64,000 nucleotides of DNA from Streptomyces katrae (GCF_000717655.1 NZ_JNZY01000024.1:1-64000), one strand, 5' to 3'. Shown: positions 51,748 through 60,780, numbered from the stretch's first letter. Program-made: numbers and translations. The notes: generated from the letters alone by a model not told the origin.

Positions 51748-52147
51748 AGCGCCTGAAGCATAAGCACGCGAAGATCGATGAACCTACGCAAGCCATCCAT
51801 AGACGGGAATAGAGTGACAATCACCCTTGACGTCTGCGGCCCGTGACGGCGGGGCCGGGAGCGGTGTCGGCGGCCGGACCGTGGTGTGCGCCCGGGCGTG
51901 CGGGGGCGGCCACACGCCCGGGCGCACACCCTGCCGCAGGCTTCGCCCGTCGCCGGGGTAGCCCGTGCTCGCCGGGTGCGCGACGGGCGGTGGCGGTGGC
52001 GGTGGCGGTGGCGGTGGCGGTGGCGATCGTACGAGCGGCCCGGAGGGCGGTCGGGGCCGCGGTGGCACCGCGGGTCGAGTCATCCGCAGCCGACGCGGCC
52101 GTGCCCCGGCGTGCAGCTTCCACGCACCACGGCACCCGGCCCTCCCG
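51748..52147. other. 400-base gap with low-complexity DNA
   Basis: No gene recognised between the hydroxylase start and sixA stop. The left side should hold the hydroxylase promoter. A hexamer repeat at 51987-52024 makes spurious Gly/Pro-rich frames. Confidence 0.45.
51987..52024. repeat. GCGGTG hexamer repeat
   Basis: Six perfect tandem copies of GCGGTG plus a partial copy. A slippage-prone microsatellite in an intergenic stretch; no function evident. Confidence 0.85.
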
Positions 52148-52714
52148 CTACCCCCGCGGGACGGCCACGTCCGCGAGCAGCGCGCCGCCCGGCCCGAGGT
52201 CCGACCAGGCGCCCTGTCGGCTCAGTACCGCCACCGCCGAGGTCGGGAACTTGGTGCGGACGCGCTCCAAGGCGTCCCCCACGGCCGCCCCGGCGACCAG
52301 CAGCACCAGATCCTCCAGGCCCGGGTTGTGCCCGACGAGCAGCAAGGTGCCCACCTCGGGAGAGACTTCGCGGACGACGTCGAGGAGGTCCCGCGCGTCC
52401 GCCCCGTACAGGCGTGGGTCGTGCCGGACGGGCGGCGTGCGGTCCAGCTCCGCCGACGCCAGGTCCCAGGTCTCCCGGGCCCGGCGTGCTGGGGAGCACA
52501 GCACCAGATCCGGTACGTCGAAGGAGCCGGCGAGCAGTCGGCCGGCCGCGGGCGCGTCGCGCAGACCGCGGGGCCCGAGCGGACGGTCGTGATCGGGAAC
52601 CCCGTCCGGCCAGGCGCTCTTGGCGTGGCGCAGGAGCACGAGCCGGCGCGCTGTGCCTTGCGCTGCCGCGTTCCGTAGGTCCTGAACCTCGGGGGCTTGG
52701 TCGCGATGCCTCAT
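52148..52714 (-). CDS. sixA: SixA-type phosphohistidine phosphatase
   Basis: 188 residues, histidine phosphatase superfamily. Catalytic RHA motif in RRLVLLRHAKSAWPDGVPDH, DRPLGPRGLRDAPAAG, VLCSPARRARETWDLA and second His in LLLVGHNPGLEDLVLLVAGA. Homologues remove phosphate from His in phosphotransfer proteins or act on small phosphoesters. This intact copy corresponds to the frameshifted paralogue at 5810-6330. The first 22 residues before the core may be an extension; a start nearer RRLVLL is possible. Confidence 0.88.
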   Translation of the reverse strand: MRHRDQAPEVQDLRNAAAQGTARRLVLLRHAKSAWPDGVPDHDRPLGPRGLRDAPAAGRLLAGSFDVPDLVLCSPARRARETWDLASAELDRTPPVRHDPRLYGADARDLLDVVREVSPEVGTLLLVGHNPGLEDLVLLVAGAAVGDALERVRTKFPTSAVAVLSRQGAWSDLGPGGALLADVAVPRG

Positions 52715-52736
52715 ACCCCGAGCGTAGAGCCCGTGG

Positions 52737-52868
52737 CTACGGACAGGTCCGTTCGCAGCAGCGGTGCGCCGTCGGGCCCCGGTCTGCCGCGGCCGGAGTC
52801 GCGACGGTGACCGTGGTGAGCAGGAGTGCGGCGGTGGCGACGGCGGTCAAGGGCAGGGGAACGCGCAT
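52737..52868 (-). CDS. Small secreted Cys-containing peptide, 43 aa
   Basis: A short gene supported by GGAGGAGAT at correct distance from the ATG. Product: basic start MRVPLPLT, hydrophobic core AVATAALLLTTVTVATP, AxA-type cleavage after PAAA, leaving a mature peptide of about 15 residues DRGPTAHRCCERTCP with three Cys. Clear Sec signal; no known family. 22 bases upstream of the sixA start on the same strand, so possibly cotranscribed. Confidence 0.6.
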   Translation of the reverse strand: MRVPLPLTAVATAALLLTTVTVATPAAADRGPTAHRCCERTCP

Positions 52869-53000
52869 ACGGGATCTCCTCCGGGCAGGGCGGCCGGGGT
52901 GCAGGACCGCCGTCATCAACCGCCGCCCCTGCGTCCCCGCCCTTGTTTCACCTATCGACTTTCGATAGATTCCGATCGCAACTCGATGGAGGGATGGGCC

Positions 53001-53492
53001 ATGGGAAAGCTGACAGTGGGTGCGTTGCGCGCCGTGCTCGTGGTGGTGCTCACCGGCACCGTGTTCGTACAGACACTGATGGTGTGGACGTTGGTCAGCG
53101 GGAGCGACCCCGAGGACGGGTCGATCCCGCTGACCCCGCTGCGCGTGATCACGATCCTGGGCATGCTGTCGGCCCAGGTCGCCCTGGTCTCCGTATGGCG
53201 GCTGGTGACGATGGTGCGCCGCGGAACCGTGTTCTCCCACGCCGCCTTCCGGTACGTGGACGCCGTGATCGGCGCGATCGTGGCGGCCGCCCTCCTGTGG
53301 TTCGCGGTCACGGCCATCAATGCGCCGGGCCAGCGGGACGACCCGGGCGTCACCGTCATCATGGGCGGCATCGGCCTGGCCATCCTGGGGGTGGCGCTCA
53401 TCGTGCTCGTGCTGCGGATGCTCCTCGCCCAGGCCGTTGCGCGCGACGTCGAAGCCGCGCAGATGCAGGCCGAGTTGGACGAGGTGATCTGA
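53001..53492 (+). CDS. DUF2975 family membrane protein
   Basis: 163 residues with four transmembrane helices (ALRAVLVVVLTGTVFVQTLM, VITILGMLSAQVALVSVWRL, DAVIGAIVAAALLWFAVTAI, ILGVALIVLVLRMLLAQAVA) and the FSHAAFRYVDAVIGAI block of DUF2975 (YoaS-like). Families of this kind are regularly paired with a small XRE regulator, as here: its TGA overlaps the ATG of the next gene (TGATG). Function unknown. GGAGGG lies ahead of the ATG. Confidence 0.88.
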   Translation: MGKLTVGALRAVLVVVLTGTVFVQTLMVWTLVSGSDPEDGSIPLTPLRVITILGMLSAQVALVSVWRLVTMVRRGTVFSHAAFRYVDAVIGAIVAAALLWFAVTAINAPGQRDDPGVTVIMGGIGLAILGVALIVLVLRMLLAQAVARDVEAAQMQAELDEVI

Positions 53493-53713
53493 TGCCGATC
53501 ACCGTCGACATCGACGTGATGCTGGCCAGGCGGAAGATGTCCGTGGGCGAACTCGCGGACCGCGTAGGGATCACTCCCGCCAACCTGGCCGTCCTCAAGA
53601 ACGGCCGGGCCAAGGCGGTACGCTTCGCGACGCTCGCCGCGCTCTGCGAAGTGCTCAAGTGCCAGCCGGGCGACCTGCTGCGCTGGGAAGCCGAGGACAC
53701 AGCGGACGGATGA
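53492..53713 (+). CDS. Small XRE-family (YozG-like) transcriptional regulator
   Basis: 73 residues, a single helix-turn-helix: MPITVDIDVMLARRKMSVGE, LADRVGITPANLAVLKNGRA and FATLAALCEVLKCQPGDLLR then WEAED. This is the typical partner of DUF2975 proteins; it probably regulates its own two-gene operon. Coupled to the upstream gene by TGATG. Confidence 0.9.
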   Translation: MPITVDIDVMLARRKMSVGELADRVGITPANLAVLKNGRAKAVRFATLAALCEVLKCQPGDLLRWEAEDTADG

Positions 53714-54058
53714 CCTGCCTCGGCACGGGCGTGCAACGAAGCCCGGAGCGGGCTCGGTGCTCACGGTGCACAAGTTGCGGTGCGCAAAGCTCGCCTGGCG
53801 GGCCTCCCGCGCATCGCCCATGCTGAAGAGGAGGGCGCCGGCGGCCCTGAGACTTGTCCTTCCGCAGGGCCGAAGTCGGCGCCATCACTTGACGCGCATG
53901 CCTTACGGCCCGAACGTGACGTCATCCCGCCGCCGTTCGTGGCAGCCTTGGACGGAGCGGTACCGGGCGGACCTCCTCCGGATGAAGTGACGGAGCCGGG
54001 ACGGTGGTGGTCCCGGCCCCTTCGTTTCGTGTCCCATGACTACGGGATGAGGAAGGAA
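53714..54058. other. 345-base gap with a short hairpin
   Basis: Frames here lack domains and good ribosome sites. A GCCGGGAC/GTCCCGGC hairpin (53995-54017, seven-base loop) lies just upstream of the next small gene and could stop read-through from the DUF2975/XRE operon. Confidence 0.4.
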
Positions 54059-54283
54059 ATGGACGAGAAGAAGCCGAAGATCTTCAGCGATCCGGAAGCG
54101 CTCTCGGACGAGGAGATGATGAAACTGATCAATGAGATCCTCGACAGCGTCCCACCCGAACAGGCCGAGGCCCACCTCCTGGCCATTGCCGAGGGGGGAC
54201 CGGCTCCCCGGGACGTTCCGGTGGACCTGACTCCCGCCCAGGCGAGCAGCCTTCTCCTCTTCCTCCACAGAGGCGGCGGCTGA
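54059..54283 (+). CDS. Hypothetical acidic protein, 74 aa
   Basis: A short acidic helical protein: MDEKKPKIFSDPEALSDEEM, MKLINEILDSVPPEQAEAHL and the end TPAQASSLLLFLHRGGG. No family recognised. The ATG at 54059 is chosen because GAGG is at the right distance; an ATG four codons earlier is an alternative. Converges with the large flavoprotein gene. Confidence 0.6.
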   Translation: MDEKKPKIFSDPEALSDEEMMKLINEILDSVPPEQAEAHLLAIAEGGPAPRDVPVDLTPAQASSLLLFLHRGGG

Positions 54284-54311
54284 TTGCGCGCCAGAGCGAC
54301 CGGGGTGTGCG

Positions 54312-55916
54312 TCAGAAGCCGCAGGGCGCTCCCGCACCCCGGAAGCGCTCGGGATGACGCCGTCGGTACTCGACCAGGGACTGGGCGACTGCTGCTCCTT
54401 CACCGACGGCGGCGCCGACCCTCTTGACGGATCCGGAGCGCACGTCGCCCACGGCGAACACGCCGGGCACGCTGGTCTCCATCGGCAGTGCGTCCGGGCC
54501 GGCTCCGCCGCTTCCGGTCAGGACGTATCCGCGGCCGTCGAGCTTCAGCTTGCCGCCGAGCCAGTCGGTCGACGGGTGGCCGCCGATCAGCACGTAGAGG
54601 CAGTGCGCGGGGACCGTGCGCTCGCCGCCGTCGCGATCGCGCAGACGCAGACCGGTGAGAGTCGTCCCGCCGTGGCACTCGGCCACCTCGGTCCCCAGGA
54701 GGACCTGCAGGCCCGGCGTCCGCTCGATGCGCTGCACCAGGTAGCTCGACATGGAAGCGGCGAGGTCGGCGCCCCTCACCAGCAAGGTGACGGTGCGGGC
54801 GTAGCGCGCGAAGTAGAGGGCGGCCTGTCCGGCGGAGTTGCCCGCGCCCACCATGTACACGTCCTCCCCGGCGGCCGAGGGGGCGTCGGACAAGCATGCG
54901 CCGTAGTACACACCGGAGTTGAGCAGGCGGTCGACGCCGGGAGCCGTCAGGCGGCGCCAGTCCACGCCCGTGGCGACCACCACCGCTGCCGCTGTCACCG
55001 AGGCCGTCTCATCGGTACCCGCCTTGACGAACTCGACGGTGTGGTCCCCGGTGTCCGTCGGGGTCACCCGACTGGCCACCCGGGTGGGCTGCCACTCGAC
55101 GCGGGCGCGGCGGGCCTGTTGCAAGGCGCGCTGGGCGAGATCGCCACCCGTGAGACCTACGGGGAAACCGAGGTAGTTCTCGATCCGCGAGGTCGATCCG
55201 GCCTGCCCGCCGGGCGCGTCGTCCTCGATCACGACCACGCTCATGCCCTCGGCAGCCGCGTACACGGCCGCGGACAGACCTCCGGGGCCACCACCGATCA
55301 CCGCGACGTCGTAGTGGTCCTGTTCGGCCGGCCGGATGAGACCGAGCCGCTCGGCCAGGTCACTGATCGAAGGATCCACGATCTCGGTGCCGTCCCCGAG
55401 GCGGACGGTCACCGGGGCGTCCCGTACGTCCTCCTCGGGGAGCCAGCGGAAGATCACGCCGCTGCGGCCGAGGAAGTCACGCACCGCATAGGCGGCGGGT
55501 GAGAAGCGGCTCCCGCGCACCTCGGCGGTCGGCACACCACCGTCGCAGTCGGCGTTCCACGTGCACAGGGAATCGTCGAGCGCGCCACGAAGGTGCTCGG
55601 CCGGGTCGCCCTCGTCCCGGGCCGCCCCGACGGGGGTGCCGTCGGACTCCGCACTGCCGCGCTCGGCCAGCGACAGCCAGCGCACACCCGGGTGCTGCGC
55701 GGCACCCGGGTCGGGTGCTTCATCGGCGAGCACGGCTGCCACCGGTACCTTCCGGTCGGCCAGCGCGCGCAGCGCGCGGACCACCTCCGCCTGCCCTCCG
55801 ACCTGCAGCACGCGGAAGGACGTCCGGTACCAGCTTTGCACCAGCTCAGCGGTTTCATGCCGGCGGAGCGGGTCGGAGTCGGAGAGAACAATCACCGGCA
55901 GTGCGGCATCGGCCAT
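54312..55916 (-). CDS. Fused response-regulator-like / thioredoxin-reductase-like flavoprotein
   Basis: 534 residues. The N-terminal 115 residues resemble a receiver domain (PVIVLSDSDPLRRHETAELV, VPVAAVLADEAPDPGA). Residues 205-520 are a thioredoxin-reductase-like module: FAD motif VAVIGGGPGGLSAAVYAAAE (GGGPGG 208-213), GGQAGSTSRIENYLGFPVGL, NAD(P) motif VYMVGAGNSAGQAALYFARY and the late SVPGVFAVGDVRSGSVKRVG. The redox-active CxxC is absent: the site reads GVYYGACLSDAPSA with one Cys, so it cannot be a normal thioredoxin reductase. Matches the fused response regulator/TrxR class of actinobacteria. GGAGGACC precedes the ATG. Confidence 0.87.
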   Translation of the reverse strand: MADAALPVIVLSDSDPLRRHETAELVQSWYRTSFRVLQVGGQAEVVRALRALADRKVPVAAVLADEAPDPGAAQHPGVRWLSLAERGSAESDGTPVGAARDEGDPAEHLRGALDDSLCTWNADCDGGVPTAEVRGSRFSPAAYAVRDFLGRSGVIFRWLPEEDVRDAPVTVRLGDGTEIVDPSISDLAERLGLIRPAEQDHYDVAVIGGGPGGLSAAVYAAAEGMSVVVIEDDAPGGQAGSTSRIENYLGFPVGLTGGDLAQRALQQARRARVEWQPTRVASRVTPTDTGDHTVEFVKAGTDETASVTAAAVVVATGVDWRRLTAPGVDRLLNSGVYYGACLSDAPSAAGEDVYMVGAGNSAGQAALYFARYARTVTLLVRGADLAASMSSYLVQRIERTPGLQVLLGTEVAECHGGTTLTGLRLRDRDGGERTVPAHCLYVLIGGHPSTDWLGGKLKLDGRGYVLTGSGGAGPDALPMETSVPGVFAVGDVRSGSVKRVGAAVGEGAAVAQSLVEYRRRHPERFRGAGAPCGF

Positions 55917-56074
55917 CAGAGGTCCTCCAGCAGGTTGTGAATGATCGGCTTCCTCCCCGGTCAACGAGCGGGGACGCCATACGAACCGGTCTGGAGAAGC
56001 CACTACAGGAGGGCGGGCAGCAGGGGGCGGGTACTGCGCACCCCCCTGTCTTCCGGGCCCGCCTCGGACAGCCC

Positions 56075-56614
56075 TCAGAGGCGCCCGAAGAACTGGTTCC
56101 CGCGCGCCGAGTGGTTGTCGCTCGTGTAGTACTCCTTCATTGCGGAGCTGATCTCGTCACGGCTCAACTGCCCGTCGCCGTCGACGTCCAGCTGATTGAA
56201 CGCCTCGTCGAAGGTCTCGCGGGGCAAGCGGAACATGCCGTGGAGCAGCGAGGTGTACTCCTCCCGGCTCAGCATGCCGTCGCCGTCGCGGTCACCGAGC
56301 TCCGTCCAGGCGTTGCTCATGTTCCTGATCCGTTCCCAGATCCTGTTCTGATCCGTGACGATCCGCGCCCGGAACGCCGCCCGGAACTCGTGCCGGTCGA
56401 CCGCCCCGTCGTCGTTCTTGTCCATCTTCTGGAAGACGGCGTCCCAGAGGTCCCCCAACGAGTCCCGCAGTCCGGCCACTGCCGCCGGAGCGACACCGAG
56501 CGACTCGGCGAGCTGGTCCGAGAGGCCGATGACGTCCGACTTCTCGAGCCGCCCGTCGCGGTCCGAGTCGAAGACATCGAACGACCGGTCCAGCTTGATG
56601 TCCAGAACGCTCAC
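56075..56614 (-). CDS. EF-hand calcium-binding protein
   Basis: 179 residues with four EF-hand loops: DSDRDGRLEKSD, DKNDDGAVDRHE, DRDGDGMLSREE and DVDGDGQLSRDE, each with the D-x-D/N-x-D-G and terminal acidic ligands. The overall spacing is that of bacterial sarcoplasmic-type calerythrin/CabC-like calcium buffers. Cytoplasmic, no signal. Stands alone on the minus strand, downstream of the lst-type operon by about 130 bases; no functional link is evident. Confidence 0.92.
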   Translation of the reverse strand: MSVLDIKLDRSFDVFDSDRDGRLEKSDVIGLSDQLAESLGVAPAAVAGLRDSLGDLWDAVFQKMDKNDDGAVDRHEFRAAFRARIVTDQNRIWERIRNMSNAWTELGDRDGDGMLSREEYTSLLHGMFRLPRETFDEAFNQLDVDGDGQLSRDEISSAMKEYYTSDNHSARGNQFFGRL

Positions 56615-56743
56615 GACAACATCCCCTTCACTCCACGTAGTCGCCTCACTACAGGCGAGGCGGGCTCAGGAAACCACAGGTCACGTCCCCTACGCACGGA
56701 AAGATCGGGTGCCTGACCATTCCGGGTGACACGGCCGGAAAAG

Positions 56744-57442
56744 TCATCTCATATGAGGGGGCGCCGCCGTCCCGATCGCCGCGGCCAGTTCGGGGGCGTG
56801 CGCGGCGAAGGGGCCGAGGTCCGTGGCGGCGGCGTAGGCCGGGTGGCCGCGGTGGTCCGCCAGCCGGGCGAGGGCGCGGGTCCCGTAGTACGCCGACGGC
56901 CCCGCGGGGGCGGGTGGGGGCGGGAGGGCCGCGGCAGCGGCGACCGCCGGCAGGGTTTCCTCGAACAGGGCCTGGCAGGCGCGCACGCCGCGGAGCATGA
57001 CCTGGAAGTGGCGGGCATCGGGGGCGACCGGGAAGCGGCGTACGGCCAGGACGCGGCCGGTGTCGATGCCCGCGTCGACCTCGTGCAGGGTCGCACCGTA
57101 CTCGCGCTCGCCGTTCAGCAGGGCGAAGAGGACGGCCACGGAGGGCAGTCCGCGGTGGCGGGGCAGGAGGCCGTTGTGGATGTTGAGGATGCGCAGGCCC
57201 CCGGAGAGGAGTGGGGCCCGGAAGATCCGGCGGTTGTTGAGGGACCAGACGACGCCGTCGGTGCAGACCTGCGCGAGGGCATCGGCGTGCGCGTTGACGT
57301 CGTCGGAGGCGGGAACGTGCAGGTGCCGGGCGCCTGCCGCGTCCTGCGGATCCTCGCAGCAGACCAGGTCTACGGGGTGGCCCTGCGCGGCGGCGTGTGC
57401 GACGGCTCGGCGCAGCAGTGCGCCGTCTCCGACGAAGATCAT
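56744..57442 (-). CDS. lstF: Formyltransferase (LstF-like)
   Basis: 232 residues, methionyl-tRNA-formyltransferase-like fold. The formyl-donor/catalytic core is clear: GLRILNIHNGLLPRHRGLPS with the Asn and His of the N-x-H-x-G motif class, and GATLHEVDAGIDTGRVLAVR with the catalytic Asp. It transfers formyl from N10-formyl-THF to a free amine. In the lipstatin operon LstF formylates the leucine amine, and the gene is last in the operon, as here. Its ATG overlaps the stop of the NRPS gene. Confidence 0.88.
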   Translation of the reverse strand: MIFVGDGALLRRAVAHAAAQGHPVDLVCCEDPQDAAGARHLHVPASDDVNAHADALAQVCTDGVVWSLNNRRIFRAPLLSGGLRILNIHNGLLPRHRGLPSVAVLFALLNGEREYGATLHEVDAGIDTGRVLAVRRFPVAPDARHFQVMLRGVRACQALFEETLPAVAAAAALPPPPAPAGPSAYYGTRALARLADHRGHPAYAAATDLGPFAAHAPELAAAIGTAAPPHMR

Positions 57443-60400
57443 GCCGGGAGCTCCTGTCGGGCGGCGGCGAGGTGGGCGCAGACCTGTGCGAGCGTCAAGT
57501 TCCGGACCAGGCAGTCGAGGCCGGCCATGAAGCGCCGGGCCTCGGCGGGTTCCAGCAGGTCGTCGGCGACGGCAGTGAGCATTTCCACCAGGGCGAGGGA
57601 GTCTCCGCCCAGGGTCTGGAAGTCGGATTCCGCGGACAGCCGGGCGGTGTCCACGGCGAGGATCGCGGCCCAGTGGGCGGCCACCCGCGCCTGGAGGGCG
57701 GCGGGCTCCGCCGTGTCGTGGGCGACGACGGGCGCGGAGGTGAAGGGGTCGGGGAGGGCGTCGAGGTCGGCCTTGCCGCCGACCGTGCTGGGGATGGCGT
57801 CCACGGTGATGACGTGCGCCGGGACCATCGCGGCGGGCAGCAGGGCGGTGAGCGCGGAACGCAGGGTGGCGGGGAGGTCGGGGAGGTCGGGGCCGCCGTG
57901 CGGAGCGCCTTGGGCGCCGGTACCGCTCGGGCTCTTCGGGGCGTCGCCCGCGCCGCCGTACGAGCCGTCGGCGCGCGGGACGACGTACGCGCACAGGACC
58001 GGCGCGGTGGTGTGCGGGCGGCGCCGGGCAGCCACGACGGCGCGACTCACCTCGGGCCGGGCTTCGAGCACGGCGACGATCTCGGCGGGCTCGATGCGGT
58101 GCCCGGCGATCTTGAGCTGGTCGTCGATGCGCCCGGCGAACTCGACCGCCCCGCCCGGCAGTCGCCGCCCGAGGTCCCCCGTGCGGTAGCTGCGGGTGCC
58201 GTCCTCGCGCTCGGTGAACGGGGAGGGGCGGCCGTCCGGCGCACCGAGGTAGCCCCGGGCCACCTGGGCGCCGCTGACGACGATCTCCCCCGTACGGCCG
58301 GTGTCCTCGGTCCCGGTGCCGATGCGCTCGCCGTCCTCGGTGACGAGGTCGACCCGGGCGTAGGGGCCGGGGGTGCCGATGGGGAGGGTGGCGGCGGTCG
58401 TCGGCCGCGCATCGTCCACGACGTGGGCGAGGCAGACGACGGCCGCCTCGGTGGGGCCGTAGCCGTTGATGATGCGGCAGTCGGGACCGAAGGCGGTCCG
58501 GGCGGTGCGTACGGCGGCCGGGGTCAGCGGTTCACCGCCGAGCAGCAGGGTGCGCACGTCACCCCGGTCGGGCAGCAGGGGCAGGTGGGAGGGGGTGAGG
58601 GCGAGGGTGTCGGCCCGGTGGTCGGTGACGAGCCGGCGCAGGGTGGCGGGCGAGGGCGCGTCGGGCGCGAGGACCACCGTTCCGCCGGCCAGGAGGGGCA
58701 GGAAGAGGGGGAAGCAGGAGATGTCGAAGCCGTAGGAAGACGCGAAGCCGAAGCGGGTCCGGGCGTCCACGCGGCAGACCTGCGTCATCCAGCGGACGAA
58801 GCCCGCGAGGGCGCGGTGTTCGATCTGCACGCCCTTGGGGCGGCCGGTGGAACCGGAGGTGTGGATGACGTACGCGAGGTCCTCGAGCGCCGGGGCCGGC
58901 GGGACCGGGCTGGCCGGCGGGCCGGTGACGAGGTCCTCGGCCGCAAGCAGGGAGCAGGGCGCGAGCGCGCCGAGGCTTTCGGTGAGGTGACGCTGGGTCA
59001 GGCAGAACCGGGCGCCGCAGGCGCGGAGGATCTCCGCGGTCCGCGCGGCGGGGTGGGCGGGGTCCAGCGGCACGTAGGCGGCACCCGCCTTCAGGATCCC
59101 CCACAGGGCGCAGACCCCGGCCGGGGTGCGGTCGACGACCAGACCGACGAGGTCTTCGCGACCGATCCCCCGGCGCAGCAGCTCGGCGGCCACGGCGTCG
59201 GAACGGCGGTCCAGTTCGGCGTACGTGACCACCCCGCCGGGGCCGTCGAGCGCGGGCGCTCCGGGCGTACGGGCGGCCTGTGTGCGGAACAGCTCCACGA
59301 CGGTGGCGGGGCGCGGGGGCTCCGGTTCCACGGCGGGGGGCGGTACGGGCCCGGACGCGGGCAGCGTCGCAGGTGCGGAAGACGGCGGAGCCGCGGGCAG
59401 AACCGCGGGCGGCACTGCGGGCGGCACCGCGGACCCGGCCGGCGCCGCAGGCGCGGGCTCGGGCCGGGGCCGCCGTGCGGGACGGGGCACCGCAGCGGAT
59501 GCGGGCGCCGCCGTTGCTGCCGGTGCGGCGGAAGTCGGCAGGTGGGCCAGGACTCCGTCCAGGAGACGGGTGGCGCGTTCGGCCAGACCGGGGCCACCGC
59601 GGACGCCCATCGTGAGCTCCGTGGCGGTGTTCGTCTCCGTGGCGGCCATCGAGACGGGGACCAGGGGGGCGTGGACGGGCAGTGCGTACAGGGTCGTCGC
59701 GGTGAAGCCCCCGCCGGAGAACTCGGCCGGGTCCAGACGACCCAGGTGGGAGACGACGGCTGAGGCGAGGTGCCGGTCGGCCCGTACGGCGCCGGCCTGG
59801 GCGGCCCGCAGCAGGAGGCGACCGGCCGCCGTCGGCAGGGGGAGGAGGGCCGACTCGAAGCCCTCGGCGAGCTCCTGGTTCTCGGCGAGCGCCCGGAGCA
59901 GGGTGACCTGTGCCCTCGGCCACTCCTGTCCGGGGCTCAGGTCCAGGAACAGCGGCAGCGTGAGGTTGCCGGTCGAGACGATGCCGGGGCGGTGGCGCCG
60001 CAGGTCGACCGGGATCATGACCCGGGTGCCGCCGCGGGCCGCGCTGCCGGAGCGGGTACTGACGCTGAGGGCACCGCCGGAGCGGGCACCGGCCGTCGCC
60101 GCGCTGTCCGTCAGGGCCTGGGCCAGCCTGGCCGTGAGGGCCCGGTGGTGGCCGGGGAGGGTTCGGCGGAGCCACAGGGTCTGCTCGCGGCCCGGGACCG
60201 GGCGGCCCAGGGGCGACGGGCGGTCGGGGACGAGTCCCGGGCGCCGGGCTGAGGCGCCGAGCCGGCGCAGCAGGCCGCGGTCGGTGTCGGGGGCGAGTGC
60301 GGGGCGGCCGGGCTCCCCGCGCAGGGCGCGGAAGACCTCCCGTACCCAGGTCAGGGCGCCGTGTCCGTCCATCAGGGCGTGCGAGGCGCTGAACACGAGC

Positions 60401-60780
60401 GTGGCGGTGTCCGTGTCCGCGGAGGTGTCGGGGACGACCAGGATCCCGCACTCCGGCGGGTCGTTCCGGCGTGAGCGGCCGGTGAGGAACGCCGCCGTGG
60501 CCGGTTGCGACACGTCGATGCCACCGGGGGCCGGCGTGGCGTACCGGATCGTGGGCAGCGGGCCCTCGGCGGTCCAGACGGGCCCGCGTCGTACCAGGCG
60601 GGAGCCGGGACAGGTCTCGGCGGCCCGGGCGACCGCCGCCCGGAGGGCTGCCGGTTCGGGGACGGTGTGCCCTTCGACGACGATGCGCAGGGCCATGGTC
60701 CCGCGCGCATGCCCCGCGGAAAGGTAGAGGTGCTCGGTGGCCGACACCGGCCGCCGGTACATGGGGTGAGGGGGTGTCAT
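57439..60780 (-). CDS. lstE: Nonribosomal peptide synthetase, C-A-T (LstE-like)
   Basis: 1113 residues. Condensation-type domain about 1-430 with catalytic H134 in SASHALMDGHG; a 75-residue Pro/Ala-rich linker; adenylation domain about 510-950 (HTSGSTGRPKGVQIEHRALA, SSYGFDISCFPLFLPLLAGG with the amino-acid-anchoring Asp, NGYGPTEAAVVC, YRTGDLGRRLPGGAVEFAGR, KIAGHRIEPAEI); carrier domain near the end with phosphopantetheine Ser S1061 (FQTLGGDSLALVEML). No thioesterase. In the lipstatin pathway LstE loads one amino acid and esterifies it to the beta-hydroxy group. The ATG is chosen at 60780 by overlap with the upstream stop; longer in-frame sequence is a shadow of lstD. Confidence 0.9.
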   Translation of the reverse strand: MTPPHPMYRRPVSATEHLYLSAGHARGTMALRIVVEGHTVPEPAALRAAVARAAETCPGSRLVRRGPVWTAEGPLPTIRYATPAPGGIDVSQPATAAFLTGRSRRNDPPECGILVVPDTSADTDTATLVFSASHALMDGHGALTWVREVFRALRGEPGRPALAPDTDRGLLRRLGASARRPGLVPDRPSPLGRPVPGREQTLWLRRTLPGHHRALTARLAQALTDSAATAGARSGGALSVSTRSGSAARGGTRVMIPVDLRRHRPGIVSTGNLTLPLFLDLSPGQEWPRAQVTLLRALAENQELAEGFESALLPLPTAAGRLLLRAAQAGAVRADRHLASAVVSHLGRLDPAEFSGGGFTATTLYALPVHAPLVPVSMAATETNTATELTMGVRGGPGLAERATRLLDGVLAHLPTSAAPAATAAPASAAVPRPARRPRPEPAPAAPAGSAVPPAVPPAVLPAAPPSSAPATLPASGPVPPPAVEPEPPRPATVVELFRTQAARTPGAPALDGPGGVVTYAELDRRSDAVAAELLRRGIGREDLVGLVVDRTPAGVCALWGILKAGAAYVPLDPAHPAARTAEILRACGARFCLTQRHLTESLGALAPCSLLAAEDLVTGPPASPVPPAPALEDLAYVIHTSGSTGRPKGVQIEHRALAGFVRWMTQVCRVDARTRFGFASSYGFDISCFPLFLPLLAGGTVVLAPDAPSPATLRRLVTDHRADTLALTPSHLPLLPDRGDVRTLLLGGEPLTPAAVRTARTAFGPDCRIINGYGPTEAAVVCLAHVVDDARPTTAATLPIGTPGPYARVDLVTEDGERIGTGTEDTGRTGEIVVSGAQVARGYLGAPDGRPSPFTEREDGTRSYRTGDLGRRLPGGAVEFAGRIDDQLKIAGHRIEPAEIVAVLEARPEVSRAVVAARRRPHTTAPVLCAYVVPRADGSYGGAGDAPKSPSGTGAQGAPHGGPDLPDLPATLRSALTALLPAAMVPAHVITVDAIPSTVGGKADLDALPDPFTSAPVVAHDTAEPAALQARVAAHWAAILAVDTARLSAESDFQTLGGDSLALVEMLTAVADDLLEPAEARRFMAGLDCLVRNLTLAQVCAHLAAARQELPA

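Noticed and set aside
51987..52024. Possible CRISPR or iteron array
   Set aside because: Units are perfect six-base copies with no spacers; simple microsatellite.
57397..59763. 788-residue plus-strand frame opposite the NRPS
   Set aside because: Gly/Arg/Glu-rich antisense artefact; NRPS motifs are all on the minus strand.
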